From NCBI RefSeq assembly GCF_000499385.1, contig NW_013654395.1, forward strand, positions 1 to 26,108: 26,108 bases of DNA, read 5' to 3'. The stretch's first letter is position 1; every line of letters starts with the position of its first letter. This DNA comes from Eimeria necatrix. Lineage: Eukaryota > Apicomplexa > Conoidasida > Eucoccidiorida > Eimeriidae. Shown here one piece after another: positions 9,807 through 22,337 of this stretch. The translations under genes were made by a program, and so were the position numbers. The notes beneath the pieces are model-generated. The model was not told the origin of the DNA. It saw only the letters and a list, made by a program, of their open reading frames with translations, and did no database searches.

Positions 9807-11791
9807 ACAATTGCGAACCGTACCGCAAACGACAAGCGTTGCACTGTACGTTCTTATAGACGCTGCTAGCGCACAGCTGAAAAAACCCTCACTTTCTGAG
9901 AAATCAGCGTCGGCCTTCTATTTCACATTAAGAAAATCTTACGGCGTGGTAGTTAGTGAACGGCGCAGGAGCCTATCCATGCACTGAAATGCAATTTTTG
10001 TTTTACGCGTAAGTGACAACGATGCCTCAGAATCATCTGCCACTAGGTAAACTCAGAAATGCACCATAGACTCCTTTGTATCATTAACTCGAATTTGAAA
10101 CCAGGAATGCTTCTGGTTAAACTCAATCAATATCGGTCTGTAGCTTGGCTAAATGTGTGAATGAGGCCTACCGCCTGGACGCGCACCAAGAACATATTAA
10201 TGTTGCCTATAGGATCTGCAGAAAACAACATTAGCGCACAAGATGTAGCGTCGACGTAGCAAAGACAACGAAGTAGTCAGTTTTTCAAAAATTGCATCTA
10301 AAATAACGTGAAGCACCCATGGTGTGTTTAGTGTTTCACATTTAGGTCTACAGGATGCAGCCTGAGAGCGTAACACGCCTCTTCAAATGAATCAAATGAG
10401 TTCCCAACATCATGAATTGGTAGCAGCTCACGACGAAAATCCTGAAAACAAGCCCTGTTCGGCATCAGCTGTCAGTGAGTGGCGAAGTATATGAACCCGT
10501 CGCGGCAACGTACATACTGGCCGCAGCCAACCAACGTGGCAAGCGCTTGTACTTAACTAGACCCTGCTCTATTGGAAAGGCAAGAGATTATAAGTACACA
10601 CATTGATACCTGACAAATGTCAGTGACTGCATTGCTCGGTCTCCTTACCAACACTAAAACTGATAGCAAAATGAGTTTTAAGTAAAAGCCCTCCTAAACA
10701 TCAAAGTGTTGAGCTTGTAGCACACTGAATGCATTGATTTTCCGTGAAATAATGTCTCACTAGTTCTTGTTCACTACGGAAAACAACCTGCACTAGCAAG
10801 GGGACTGCACTTGCTTTCTTCGAGTTCCAGTGCATCAATAAAACAAATATCTGAGACTCAAAGCAAAGCAAAATTTCAAGCTTGCGAAGCAGACAAGCAA
10901 ATGAGCAAACTGTGGGTAGCACGCAATGGAGTCACAAGGCGTACTTGTGTCCATGAGACATGCCAGGAAGGCCAAGTGCTGCTGACGTACTTCCTGTAGA
11001 GCAAGGCGATGCCCCTCGCTCACAGTGCCTAACGAATTTTACAAAATGTTCCTGCCAAACATCACGAGAGACGCCGCAGACAAGTACATAAAGCATTCCA
11101 TTTTTGCGGAAGCTGCTTTACAGCGACAAAAAAGCTCATAAAGCTTATGTTACCGGCCGTGCAGTGTGGCGGACCTTACGTGGATTTGAAGCTTAAACTG
11201 ATTATCTCGCTGTTGCAATACCTTAACTCACTGTCTGCTCACGTGACAGATAACACTTACCCAAAACGACATTTCCAATACAGCAGTGCAGCACCCCCTA
11301 TGGAACCCAGCCTCCCCTAACGTCAGAGACTTCTGGCCAATGCTTCGTGAATGCCCACCTCCTGAATATGATGGACAATATTGGTTTTGAAGGCTTCAAC
11401 TCGAAAGCAATCGCTAGAGAGTCGACACGTTTGTGCCAAAAACAGCAAACAAATATTTTCGTACGATATGTATGTGCATACCGCAAACAACCACTTCCTT
11501 GGCAGCCTCAAGATAGTATCTCTGCAACCGATTTGTTTATTTCCAACAGGCTACTCATTGCTCTAAACGTTTGATATGAAGTTAGAATGCTTAATAGTAT
11601 GCATATTTCTAGTAACATACAAGCAGATAACTTGGCCCCATGAAAAGCTTTCTGCTAAGTCGTTTGCATCATGCCACACAACAAGCGCAATCGTATTTTC
11701 CTTGAAAAATTCAGTGCAAGGGCGAGGATGTACTTTCTAACTGTTAACAAGGAAACACAGGCCTAAGTCTGGTTATTGTTTGCATAGTTTC

Positions 11792-11815
11792 TGAACTTGA
11801 AAAATTTTCAGTTCA
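11792..11815. other. Quasi-palindrome TGAACTTGAAAA / TTTTCAGTTCA
   Basis: The arms pair over 11 bases with one bulged base and almost no loop. It may be a cruciform or a chance AT-rich palindrome. There is no T-run or adjacent gene to make it a terminator. Confidence 0.5.
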
Positions 11816-13516
11816 CGTACTTTCTGTGAAGAAATTCTTTTACAGAGCCAGGTGTCTGACAAAACCTGGATTCAGACGTATTCCTTGCGAAAATTTCTAA
11901 ACCAAACATATGATAGGAAACTGAAGCATTCCATAGAGTGCCGCAAGCCTTTATGAGAACTAGCCATCAGCCAGGTGCGTGCGTCAGCTGCTGAAGATTA
12001 TTATAAAAACAAGAATGCGCTGCAGTAAAAGCAGCCGTGGGCACACGTGTTCCAAATAATTGACAGAGCTTTAAAAAGAGACTGATCTGCGTAAAGTGAC
12101 TGTGCGACCAAGTCACACTGGAGGCTCCCCATTAAACGCGCGGCTTTCACCATCAGCTACTCACAATGATGCCACTTAGAAGGCTCCTCTGGAATCATGC
12201 ACTTTTCCTACACGGCTCAGAGTCACTCGTAACTTTGCAAGTTGTTGTCACTGGGAGCAAACAGCCTTTGTTTGTGCCGGCCGGTGCACGTGATAGATGT
12301 GCAGCCTACCCTCTGATTGTAGGTTTGCTAAATAAACAGATGCTTGCATCCCACCGTTGCGACACATTAAAAGTCACATGAAAACACGGTTCATTTTCGT
12401 TTAGTAGTGCAAATCAAAGCATGCCGCTGCACTGACATTTGAATGAGACGCGCATTAAACGAGCTTACACTAGTGACGTAACGTCTCACTTATTCCTGGA
12501 GTCACATTGCTGCAACGAAGGGAGCACTTACATATTGCTATTCACATTAATATTGAACTGCGGCTAGAAAGGATATAACATTGAAGCTACGTAACGCGTT
12601 CATGCCTTGGAGAATTTGTGGGCTGCAAAAAGTGAATCGAAGACGTAGTATTTGTATTCGTGCCTCCCTCAAGTGCGAGTGTTGATCTATATCTTGCTGC
12701 TGCAAAGCAGTAACTACGAGTCAAATAAATCACATATAATTTGTGATGGTGGTTTCGGTATTTCAGCAGCAATACAATTTTTCCAGTAAACAACATAAAC
12801 GCAGTGAAAAATGATGGCAAATACTGATCGCGACGTAACCCTCCAAGCAGTCATCTTCACATCGGTAGCATTTTACTTACTTCCTGCATACCTCACGAAA
12901 TCTTTCTGCCAAGCTTTCTGCAACATTGCATGGGACAACCGTGATTGTATTAAACTTCAAAATATTCGTTGCAAACTCAAAGATATATTTTGAAACTGCT
13001 CCAAACGATGCACAGGCGTTAGATTGGCTATTGTTGGCATCGTAGCTGGATTCAAAGTACTGTCAGACAACATACTTCCTTCGAGCCAAAAGCTGGATTC
13101 AGGGGTTTTACTTGAGAAGAACGCTGCAGCATGGCGCAATACCGAGCCATGTGACACAGAAGTAAAGGACGGGGTGACAAGGTTTTCCATCTACTGAAAG
13201 CGCCGGCTGAGGCTGTTCAAAGTCCATAGATTGTGGTTCCATTGCAACTCTATTCAAGCGTAACTTTCACTTCAGCAGTACTACATTCTCTCTGCCCTCT
13301 TGCAGTGCAGTGGTGCCAAGAGGAATCAATCAGTAAATGACTGCTATCTGATATGCGAAATTATATGGCCACAGCTAATTATTTTTAGGCGTTTTTATTG
13401 CTCAAAAAAGGCTGACTCCCTGGGTTTTCACATAATGACCAAAGAGCTAGTTTGCTGGTTGCTGCTTTAGGGCTCATGAGAGAATTGGTACAGCGCTCTA
13501 GCTGAGACCGAGTAAC

Positions 13517-13876
13517 GTGACGCTAATGCGCAGCAAGATGAAGAACCAATCACACCTCAGATACTACACCACAGGCTGGTCCTTTTGCGGCATCACTGCT
13601 ATTGGCGAAGCGCACTTCCTGTGCGTTTGCATGCCGGGCTTCGTCATATCAGCTTTCAAACTAAGCCCAACAAATGCTGACAAAGCTCAACCGATTCGAA
13701 TTTGTAGAGGCATTCACTGTGTGACAAATACAGAACGGGAGCCTTTAGTTATCGAAATTCATGGGTTTACGTCAAAAGCCATACGCTATCTTGACGCCGA
13801 GGTAGATAAGCAACTTCATAATGCCTTCTTATTTCACCTCTTCAGTAGCAGTATAAACACGTGCAGCGTAGGATGA
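13517..13876 (+). other. 119-codon open frame, coding status unknown
   Basis: The frame starts at GTG 13517, with ATG codons at 13526 and 13538. Its translation has a Cys-rich hydrophobic stretch (residues about 20-50) and a mixed charged C-terminal half. I do not recognise a family. Frames of this length are expected by chance several times in the window, and there is no supporting neighbour or motif. Confidence 0.15.
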
Positions 13877-16671
13877 AACAATAGAAAGACTTGATAGCTG
13901 TTTGTAGTATTTATCAGCCAACAGGGCGACGCACCAATAGCTGAAGAAAAGCACAAGAAGTTAAGTGATAGCAAGTCTTGGCTAACTAATAGTTTAATCG
14001 AAACAGTTTTCGTTCATTTCATTAGTGCCAATAAGGCCACGTGAGCGCTACGTTATTTTGGGCCCCTCCTTCAGCCACCTGGGATACTCATTCTGGTAAT
14101 AACAACATCCACGCATGGCATATAAGTTGCCATACGTAGACAACCTGGGCTATCGTTGCGCTAGTCCTACTAACTGTTGAGACGCCACCTTGCTCCAGGC
14201 AATAACTGTGTTTCGAAATTCTAGATAATTAGAGGAAGCGATATTATGAACTTTTGTCTTCACGATGTGCTGTACACAGTGCCGCTCTTTCAGCAGGCAA
14301 AGCCGCAGTGTCGCAGTATCCGAAGCAAATGTGAACCTCTGGCTATGTATGGCCAAGGACACAATATGGAAATCAAGTGCGGCAATCTGGTTATTTATAG
14401 GTGCACAGTGTATGCGATTCTATATATGCATACGAACAGGAGGAAAACAAGTACACGGTTGGTGAAGCTATCCAGCCAGGAGGTCACTAGCAATGTCCGT
14501 AGAATCCCTTTGATTGATACAACTCGTGGGAAGCTACAAAACACACATACTTGTTTGAGAGGATAAAGGTTGACTATCTGGAAGCTTACAGAAAAGTTAT
14601 GTCACATATAGTATAATTCAGAGCGTTTGTAGTATCATTGGCATGAGGCAAGCAGTCGCTGACATAAACGTTTGCTAGGAACTCTTTGAAACGTTTTCTT
14701 AGCGGTAAGCTATCGTCTATTTTCGGCGTTAACAATAAAAATATTCGTGAGCGTATAGTGAACACCATGATTACTACAGCCAAAAAACGAAATTCGAGTT
14801 GTTATCCACTCTGGAACAACAACAAAAGATGGCTAGGCCTTACGTTAAGTGTCTACTATCCAACCTGCGCACAGAGCCACATTTGGCCAAACAAACACAC
14901 GAGGTAAACCAAGACGACGACTGGTGTCGTGTAAAAGCATTTGACAGAGACTTAGGTTTCCTCAGTGCTAGCTGCCTTTGTTCAAGAATAGAGTTAGACT
15001 TACGCAATTCAAAACATGCACAATTCTTGAATTGCAATAATTAAAACATAAACTGACAGAGTAGGAAGCTTACTGACTGGGTGTTTGTCTAGACTATGAT
15101 TAAAAATAGCCATTTGGATTATGTTTAACAGTAGCTATTTGGTGCCATCTCGATGCATGATTGCAACGTATATTAGATATACACGTATGGGGAGTACTTC
15201 ATGGATGCTTTGACCATAAATGTCAAAGGACTCGGCTATAAAATATTATCATTTAATTGTGTCATAATAGCTGGACACATACTAGATGCGGCACATGTGG
15301 ACTACTAGCACGAAGGCAGGATTTTATCAGAGCATTGCAGTACTTGTCTGAATAGTAAATGAACATTGCTCGAGCCAGTTGATGCTGCAGCAGCCCTATT
15401 TGAAAAGTGGCCAAGCACTGCACGTGTCAGTTAACACTCAAATGAGTTTGTGTGCTCACCGTTGCCCCCAGATAAGACTTACGCGCTGGATGAAAATCTA
15501 AATGTTGTGGGCCGCGCAACCTTTGCACAAAATACTTATGCTGCAGATACGTCCGTCCTGAATAAAAGCTCGATTGTAGTAAGCTTTCATAGTTGTGCAT
15601 GACAGGTGTATTCTGCACCCGCCAGCTCATGTTTCGAGTTAATAGCGCCGCAAAACCCACCTACATCAAAATTCCACTTTTCAGGCACATTTAGATCTTC
15701 AGCTGCGATGCAGCGCATTACGACTACGAATTGTTGATACTCCGATCTCAGTTAGTACGTAACCCACGATAGGAGTACGCAAAGAGAGAACGTAGATGTT
15801 ACATCTTCGAAAATCGGTCGGCGGAGGAACTCTTGCGACTGCTGCCTTTGTCCCCGGTGTAAAGCGCTTCATTTATGAAGCTCACCAGCTATTTTAAGTC
15901 AGGAACGGGCGCGTAGGTGTGTAGATGAAATATTAGGAGAAAAGTCTCTGGTATCCTGTGCGATATCCGGTAAGTGTGCAGTTGTGCTTCTGCGAAAAGG
16001 TTGTCTTTTTCTCTCTCGCTTATTTCCACATAAGTAGCTAGAACATGCAACCGTTTTGAAAAACTAAAAGTTGTAACAGTTTTGCGCGTGGCGTTCCCGT
16101 CACGCTACGTACTCCCTATGAAAAATCAAATACACACGTGGTTTATTTTTCGTTTGCTTCTCGAGAGGAAGTAGAGACAAGAATTCGGACGCTTGCACAT
16201 ATCCGCGCATACCATAAAGATTGAACATATCAGGTTTCTTGTTCTTAGAACCAGCCTCGACATCGTCTTAGGGCGATGCCTACTGTCTGCGGTGCTCATA
16301 GTGCCAACCAAGGTCTTGACCGTGGCTGATGACGAAAAAAGCGCTGTGACCTCCCATATGTTCACTACGGAATCAAATAACTGGGGCCTACTTTATATTT
16401 ACTAATGGAGATGTCGCAGGGCTGACGAATACTTGGAGGGTGCAAACGATAGCGGAAAAGAATTCTGCACGCACCGTGATCTTCGGCAGGTACAATAAAG
16501 GCATGCGTTTCTTGAGTCTCAAGTCAAACAAATGTTGCAGGACTAAGCATCCTGCAGCTCTTTTTCGAATGCTGTTACCCAGGATGGTCGCAAATGCATA
16601 TTTCACACGCAGCAGGAGTACGCCGCATATGACAAGCTGGCGGGCCTCCTAGCTGTCCGGAGGCAGCCCAG

Positions 16672-16688
16672 TGCCTCTCTCTCTCTCG
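16672..16688. repeat. CT dinucleotide microsatellite
   Basis: A short CT run of about six units lies here. It overlaps the right arm of a small hairpin, GAGGCA (about 16660) pairing with TGCCTC (about 16671). It sits downstream of the minus-strand frame at 16849-17373. No function is implied. Confidence 0.7.
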
Positions 16689-16848
16689 AATGCCTTACGT
16701 ACTGAGTGTGGTATTCGTTTCCGCTCATAGTCCTTGCCGTTCGACCGCTGAATCGGCTAAATCAGGATCACGTCCGTTAAGATCCAACTGAGCAGTCAGC
16801 ACAACGTTGCGTTAGTGTATCAATAAGGCGCAGGGGAAAATAAATGAC

Positions 16849-17373
16849 CTATAACGCCCTGGGAGCAGATGTGAGAGGGATACATAAAATGAGCTTTTGC
16901 CCTTGACTATCAAACATAATTCGGGAGAAAAGCTCCCATGAGCAGACAGGGAGCAGGATACTAGATCTACACTCGCTTAAGCAGTACATTGTGAACAGCC
17001 GCAGCAGCTTTTCACCACAGCCAGGAACATCCAAGTGCATTACCCTGTCCACAAATCTTCCAGTAGGTGCAAGCCAACTAAAAGGTAGAGAGTGCTTACT
17101 GAACGTTACTGTGAGGACTGCGTATGCCATGGCGAAACCGTACAACCTGCAGTAGAACGAAAACAGCCGGCAGAAACTGTTTGCTACAGAAGTCGCCCTA
17201 CATGGTGGTCCTGAGATAACAAGATTGGTTGTTGCCAGTGAATCCGCTATAAGCAAATGAAACACAGTGTTTCTCGGGTACACACGGTTACTCTCGGGCA
17301 CACAAGAAATCTTGGTTTTTCCAAGAAAATGTGTGAGAATAAATGTACAGAACACCTGCACGATGACAGCCAT
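16849..17373 (-). CDS. Hydrophobic open frame, possible seven-helix receptor-like fragment
   Basis: This is the longest open frame in the window: 174 codons from ATG 17373 to TAG at 16849, open upstream to a TGA at 17410-17412. Residues 1-18 are a hydrophobic segment (MAVIVQVFCTFILTHFLG). A polar loop of about 18 residues follows, then a second hydrophobic segment with VFHLLIADSLATTNLVI, which carries the 'LxxAD' pattern typical of helix 2 in seven-helix receptors. A Cys-bearing third segment follows (SFCRLFSFYCRLYGFAMAYA). The remaining ~90 residues are less hydrophobic and resemble nothing I know. This layout would fit helices 1-3 of a cAMP-receptor-like or other GPCR-type protein, with further exons possible at lower coordinates on the minus strand, such as frames 16606-16388. 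A TTCAG 26-30 bases before the ATG could be a splice acceptor. Chance remains a serious alternative, since a frame this long is only mildly unexpected. Confidence 0.25.
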   Translation of the reverse strand: MAVIVQVFCTFILTHFLGKTKISCVPESNRVYPRNTVFHLLIADSLATTNLVISGPPCRATSVANSFCRLFSFYCRLYGFAMAYAVLTVTFSKHSLPFSWLAPTGRFVDRVMHLDVPGCGEKLLRLFTMYCLSECRSSILLPVCSWELFSRIMFDSQGQKLILCIPLTSAPRAL

Positions 17374-17414
17374 TTTGAGACAAGACACACAGTCTGAACG
17401 CGACAGACGTCACT

Positions 17415-20400
17415 TTGGAATGTAAAACTAAAAGGGAAGAAGTGACAGAAGGTCCAAACCCTAATGCCTTACGGCCGCGGAACGAGGAGCGTTCCGTAAC
17501 TACCGCGCTGACGTACGTATGTAACTGGACTCTGGAAATAGCATACTTTCTGTACAGCACATCGTCAGCAAGTCCCACAACAATCGCTACACTGCAGGAG
17601 TGTTTTCTTTTTGGTCAAAGAAAATAGTACAGTGGAGTATGGATAGCTTAGTTTCAAATGGTGTTAGCAGATTTACGAGATTGCACCTGCAGTCCTGCCG
17701 GGACAAGCGTAGTTGATACAAAGACAACAACGCCAACTGTCGAGAGAGCTACTCTGGGGACTAGTTCGCGAAGATATAAAGGATAAAAGAGGCACCACAT
17801 AGTTGAAACACTCAGTTTAAATGTTCGTAAGTGATGGCCAATATTTCGACACCAAAATGTGCTCACCAGACTTCAATATTTCGTTTGTATGCACCGAGTA
17901 TTCATCATGCTGCGCAGATAGGCTCCATTGTTTGCTGGCGATTTCTTCTGCAAGAGGCGCACCGTCTAGTAATTGACAAAATAGATCCAGATGCTCCTAC
18001 AGCACTCTGAAAACACCCAAAAGCGTGCTGTTTGCGGTAGTGCGAGCTGGCATTCAGCAAGATATTTCAACACATGTGTGTTGGCACCCACCCAGTGGCA
18101 ATATTGTACCATCAGCAAACGCGTCAGTTACATGATGTCTCACAAAAGGAGAGTCTTATGTATGTTGTGGGGTCATCGTCGGCTCCAAAAGGCTCACATA
18201 CTGGACCACAAACTACAGCCGCGTCCAGCGCTAAGAGTAAAATTGTTGAATTGCCAGGCCATTTCTCAGAAAACACAGAGAAAACGGATGTGAAACGCAT
18301 AGCATACCGACATATTTACAGCGAGAGGTGGGCCTCGTGAAATGTGCAAAAGGCTGTGCAGGTATTTTGCAGAGACGCTTAATATTCGAGCCCTGTAGTG
18401 CCTTTGAAGGCTTGTGTCGCAACTGGTATGCACTACATAGTACACACTGCCTGTGTTCAGTCAAAGTTAGTTTAGTCGCATGCGGTATGCGCAACGATAT
18501 GCAACAAATGCACTGCATAAAGGCAGAAACGCCGACAAGAAAAAGTTTGCACGCACAGTGATCAACGTTTCCAACGACGTACCGTCTAGAGGTCACCCTT
18601 GCTTAAAATATGGTGCCCGGTAGCTTCACAGGCACGCTGTGGCCAGTGAAAACCGTGCAAAATACGAGCTGCCGGTACGCATAGAGCGCATTGCTAATTT
18701 TCAGACGTGGTGATCAGCTAGCATCAACGATCATTCCACGTAACACTGCTTACGTCTGCAGCGCACTTTATGTTGTTCCAAGAAGCATCCGTGGCATATT
18801 TCTCTGTGCATCATTCATCGTACGCACCGTCTTGTTTCTCACAGAGAAATTTGCAGCCTTTATTGCTGCCCACAGGAATTTCCCCTTAGCAGCGACATCC
18901 GCAACATGCAACGTAGGCGAAAAAATCACGCGTATCATAGTGTTCTCGCTATCACACCCTTCCATTCTGCCTTTGCGTACGTCAGACGCGCCCAAGTCCT
19001 AATATGCAAAACGCGTTTCATTTGAAAGGAAATTTCATATCCTGAGGCATGGATAGATAGAAAGAAACTTCGATAAGCTGCGTTAATTCATTATCCCGCC
19101 AGCTAAATCAAAAGACACTGGTTCTATCACACATTTTGGTGCTATATTTCAACTGCACGGGACTTGACAACTTTCCACCTTCTGACCGGTGTAACCGGCT
19201 ATTATCAGCAAAAGGCAGCAGCAGGTCCATTGAACACACGACCTGGCGCACAATGAGTTCACAGAGGCTAAGTAGCTTTTGCTTGGGTAGTCAGAACAGC
19301 TCAGGCTCCCTGCTCACTGAATGTAGCTGGCAAATCACATGCATACTGTGGTTCATGCAAAGAACATCAGCATTACCAAGAAGCGCACCAACGCGTTGAA
19401 GCCAAAATACAAGCAAATTGTGGTGCCAAAATGCTGTTCAAGTAGCTGCCCTATGAGGAAATAATGCTTTTCTAGCAAATTAGTAAAATATAGAACATAC
19501 ATACAGCAATGATAGAATATGGCTTGATTGTGAGATTGCTGTCTGTACTGCGCACCTTGGAAAATTCTATTCTACTTGACGACTATACCAAGGACCCACA
19601 TCCTGCACGCCGAAGCGCTTCACATCACAGAGTAAATTCAAATATTCATCATGGATAAAGTTCCAGCACGACTCGCTAAGCACTGGGCGTACCTTCTGCA
19701 GGCCAGAACCGTTTTATGGACCTGCTTGCCGCCAATACAAAGCCTGTGTAATGGGAATGTTTCCACAGAAAACGACCCATCAGAGACTTCGCTGCAATTG
19801 TGTGGGCTGCGTAAAAAAACAGAGATACACGAGCATCAGTCCTAATATATGAGCAGCTTAACTCAAACCATCGCAAATATATACTGCGTTCCTTGATGCT
19901 TTTGCAAGGGCAAGCACCTTGCGCTTCTAAAGTCAACAATGCATTGCAGTGGCGCTAAAAGCTGCTTGGCGTGTAGCGCCTCACTAGCTTGACGACGTTT
20001 TCAACAAAAGCGCATCTGGGGTGCCGATAATGAATTTTGTTAAATGGGGAAATGAGTGGTCGACGTAAGCGTTCGCAAGGTGATACGCAACCGACTGTGC
20101 GATCCTCCACTACAATAGCAAGTGCAACGAATACGCAACACCCTTGACACAAAACAAGGCGCGAGCTGCACGGAAATAGCTCAAAGTTTTTTCAAGGCAG
20201 CCGCAGTAAACAATCTTCTTGTTAATGTTTTTGTCCGCCGGCTATGCAAAATTCAGTTAATCGAACACTGTCCTACACGTACCGTCTTTTCACAAGTCGT
20301 TTATTATTCTTCATCTTGATGATATTGATTAATTTTATGCTTGCATTAAAAGCAATGCAGGGACATCACAGGAGTATGCTTGTAGGAAATATTACTCTCA

Positions 20401-20890
20401 TGTCCGATTGTAGAGTGGATTTTGCCTTTTGCAAACATTCCTAGCTTCGTTCTGTTATTGATGCCGGTAGACATCTAGAACCTAAATCTCACTGTACTGA
20501 ATTCAGGCCTACATGTGCATATTTAATTGCTAGTCTCACAAGACGAACACCACATTCACGTCGCCAGGCCTGCAAGGGCGTTCATCTGCTTTACATTCTT
20601 GCACGCCTTGCGTTTCATTCTTTGCTGCTGGGTGTCGTCTACAAAACGCATCTGTCTGAGGAGCCGCATGAAGTGCAGTAACTTTTCATCTATAAAATAT
20701 AGGTACTAAATGCGGTAGCAACTGGTGTATGATTAGCGCTGTCCCTTCAAACGTGAACAACTCTTTTCTTGTTCGTTCGAGGTCTGGAAATCACGTCGCC
20801 CCATTCATTTGTGCCCATGGCATATTGCCCACTTAAAACAGATTTTGGTGCTAGTTTATAGTCTTCATGTGCTACAACTAAGGAGCTCAT
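17415..20890. other. Unassigned DNA
   Basis: Frames of 60-121 codons are scattered on both strands (for example 18231-18596 minus, 121 codons; 18691-19002 plus, 103 codons) and none is recognised. A single telomere-like AAACCCTAA occurs at 17456-17464 but is isolated. The plus frame 20244-20444 (66 codons, ATG) has one hydrophobic segment (LLFFILMILINFMLAL) and nothing else of note. Confidence 0.5.
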
Positions 20891-20893
20891 TGA

Positions 20894-20990
20894 CGGATCA
20901 GCAGCATCCGCTAAGTGCAACTTAACGGCGATCAGTAGCTCGGGTTGCCCTGCTAGCTGCCGTTGGCGGTCAAGTTGCACTTAACGGACG
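20894..20990. other. Inverted repeat with adjoining small hairpin
   Basis: TAAGTGCAACTT (20912-20923) recurs as its exact reverse complement AAGTTGCACTTA (20972-20983), separated by 48 bases. Both arms are followed by AACGG in the same direction, so a direct CTTAACGG is embedded in an inverted arrangement. A small stem CGGAT/ATCCG (20894-20910) abuts the left arm. It could be a protein-binding site, the ends of a tiny mobile element or a foldback relic. An ATG-initiated 78-codon plus frame begins 38 bases downstream (21022). Confidence 0.6.
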
Positions 20991-21021
20991 CTTTTTCACC
21001 CACAAAGTCCGTGATAGTAAC

Positions 21022-21258
21022 ATGGTAGTAATGTCAGGGGAAGACTGCGTAGCAGTCAGAGCTATCAAAAGACCCCTTTCATTGAAGTGGCGTAATGATT
21101 TGAATTTTGTGCTAATAGACACTCCTACCGAGCCACGAAAAATAACAAACAGCCCAGAGTGCTTCATGCACGTTGGGGAGGCGTACATTTGCAGGATTCG
21201 GCCATGTCCAAATCTTAGTTTGCATGGATTTAATTCCAGAACTCCAGCAGTATGCTGA
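21022..21258 (+). other. 78-codon open frame, coding status unknown
   Basis: The frame begins at an ATG in a reasonable eukaryotic start context (AACATGG) just right of the inverted repeat at 20912-20983. The translation is soluble-looking with four or five Cys in the second half and no recognised motif. It overlaps a 111-codon minus frame (20970-21305), so at most one of the two would be real. Nothing else supports translation. Confidence 0.15.
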
Positions 21259-22160
21259 TAGCCCGGCAAATTCACTGGAACGCAAGCACATCTCAAGCAG
21301 AACAATGCTACTCAAAGCCTGAGCGAAATTTATCATTCGCTCTCACGGAAGCAGGAGTAAACGTCACATATCTAAACCAACCCACAAATACGTTGGACCA
21401 ACGGCTCATTTTTTATAACCTACTTCCTGCAACAGCATTCTCCAAGGCGCCTCAAAGAGGGGCGCTTACGGATGGAGGGGGATTATGGTCGTCAATTCGG
21501 CAAAAGCAGCCTGTAAGCAGCTGCTGAGCCTCTACCGCAAACGCCATTTAGTTCTATGTCGAGTTTTACTCGTACCATCAGACTGGTTGGCCACTGTCAA
21601 CCGGTGGGATTCCAGCGTACTCCCTTAGGTGTGACAGTCAAGTCTGAGCAAAGCAGAGGCACTTGACTGCCTTGGTAGGGCAGAGAGTCTTAGTTTTTTG
21701 AGTCTTGTTTTGGAATCGCTGCCGATCAAATCCTGCTACCGGCAAGATGCATCACTGTCATCGCTCAACGAAAGGGCAGGCAGTTGGTAAGGACCCCTAC
21801 CTATGACCTCACCAGCATCAGAACGGTAAGCCACACACGAGATTGTTCCCGCGCTCCCAGCTTGCAGTTCAAATGCACCGCAAACAACATGCATTCCATA
21901 GTCAAGAACGTTCAGACATCCGCTTACTGACAAGAACACATCTAGCTTGATCCCAGGAACGTGCAAGTAAAATGTATCTCGTAAAGCGCTGGAAGGTCTA
22001 CATCCGTCACTACAGGCGATACTGACGGTTCTAAAGAACGCTTCCCATCAAGGCAGCGACAACATCTTGAGACCAGTTGCGCATTTATTCTCTTGCGTGG
22101 ATCCAGCACTGTAGCCAGCCGCATGCAAAAGTTGTACCAAATAATACAGACAAAATGTGA
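21259..22160. other. Unassigned DNA
   Basis: Only frames under 92 codons occur here, none recognised. A G-rich patch (GGATGGAGGGGGATTATGG, about 21470-21488) is the only compositional feature noticed. Confidence 0.5.
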
Positions 22161-22161
22161 A

Positions 22162-22314
22162 GCTACGTACTTGCTTCGTAACACATGGCAAACGCTCATA
22201 GCGATGGTGTGCTGACAAATTAGGTAGCAGATATTCCCTTATACTGAAAACCACTTTACAGAAACTGCTGAAATGGTGAGCCCACCGCTACAAAAGCAAA
22301 TGACTAGGTGTTAC
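22162..22314. repeat. Dispersed repeat family B, copy 1
   Basis: This block aligns with 23551-23695 as a direct repeat. Shared landmarks are GCTACGTACT at the start, AGATATTCC in the middle (about 22229 and 23620), the segment around AAACTGCTGAAATGG / AAATTGCTGGAATGG, and AGGTGTTAC / AGGTGTCAC at the end. Identity is moderate with small indels. It overlaps a 68-codon minus frame that is not conserved between copies. Confidence 0.6.
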
Positions 22315-22337
22315 GAAAGGTGCAATTTAGTCAGACC

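Larger units (their letters stand above)
9990..16670. other. Long stretch with no assigned gene
   Basis: Nearly 7 kb contain only scattered frames of 60-119 codons on both strands. The longest are 13517-13876 plus (119 codons, GTG start, unrecognised) and 14246-14566 plus (106 codons, ATG start, unrecognised). The interval 9990-10700 has no frame of 60 codons, and neither does 15661-16125. I saw no RNA gene, long repeat or transposon motif. The segment 10977-11060, starting GCTGACGTACTTCCT, faintly resembles repeat B of 22162-24668 and may be a very old copy. Confidence 0.5.

Noticed and set aside
17456..17464. AAACCCTAA as an interstitial telomeric repeat.
   Set aside because: It is a single isolated unit without neighbours, as expected by chance.
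3767..19440. Similarity of CACCAAAATGCTGCTCAAG (about 3772) to CCAAAATGCTGTTCAAG (about 19423).
   Set aside because: The match does not extend convincingly into the flanks, so it is not called as a repeat family.
8503..19607. The 14-base word GACCCACATCCTGC at about 8503 and 19594, with a looser match near 25585.
   Set aside because: One or two shared 14-mers are expected by chance in a window this long, and the flanks do not align.
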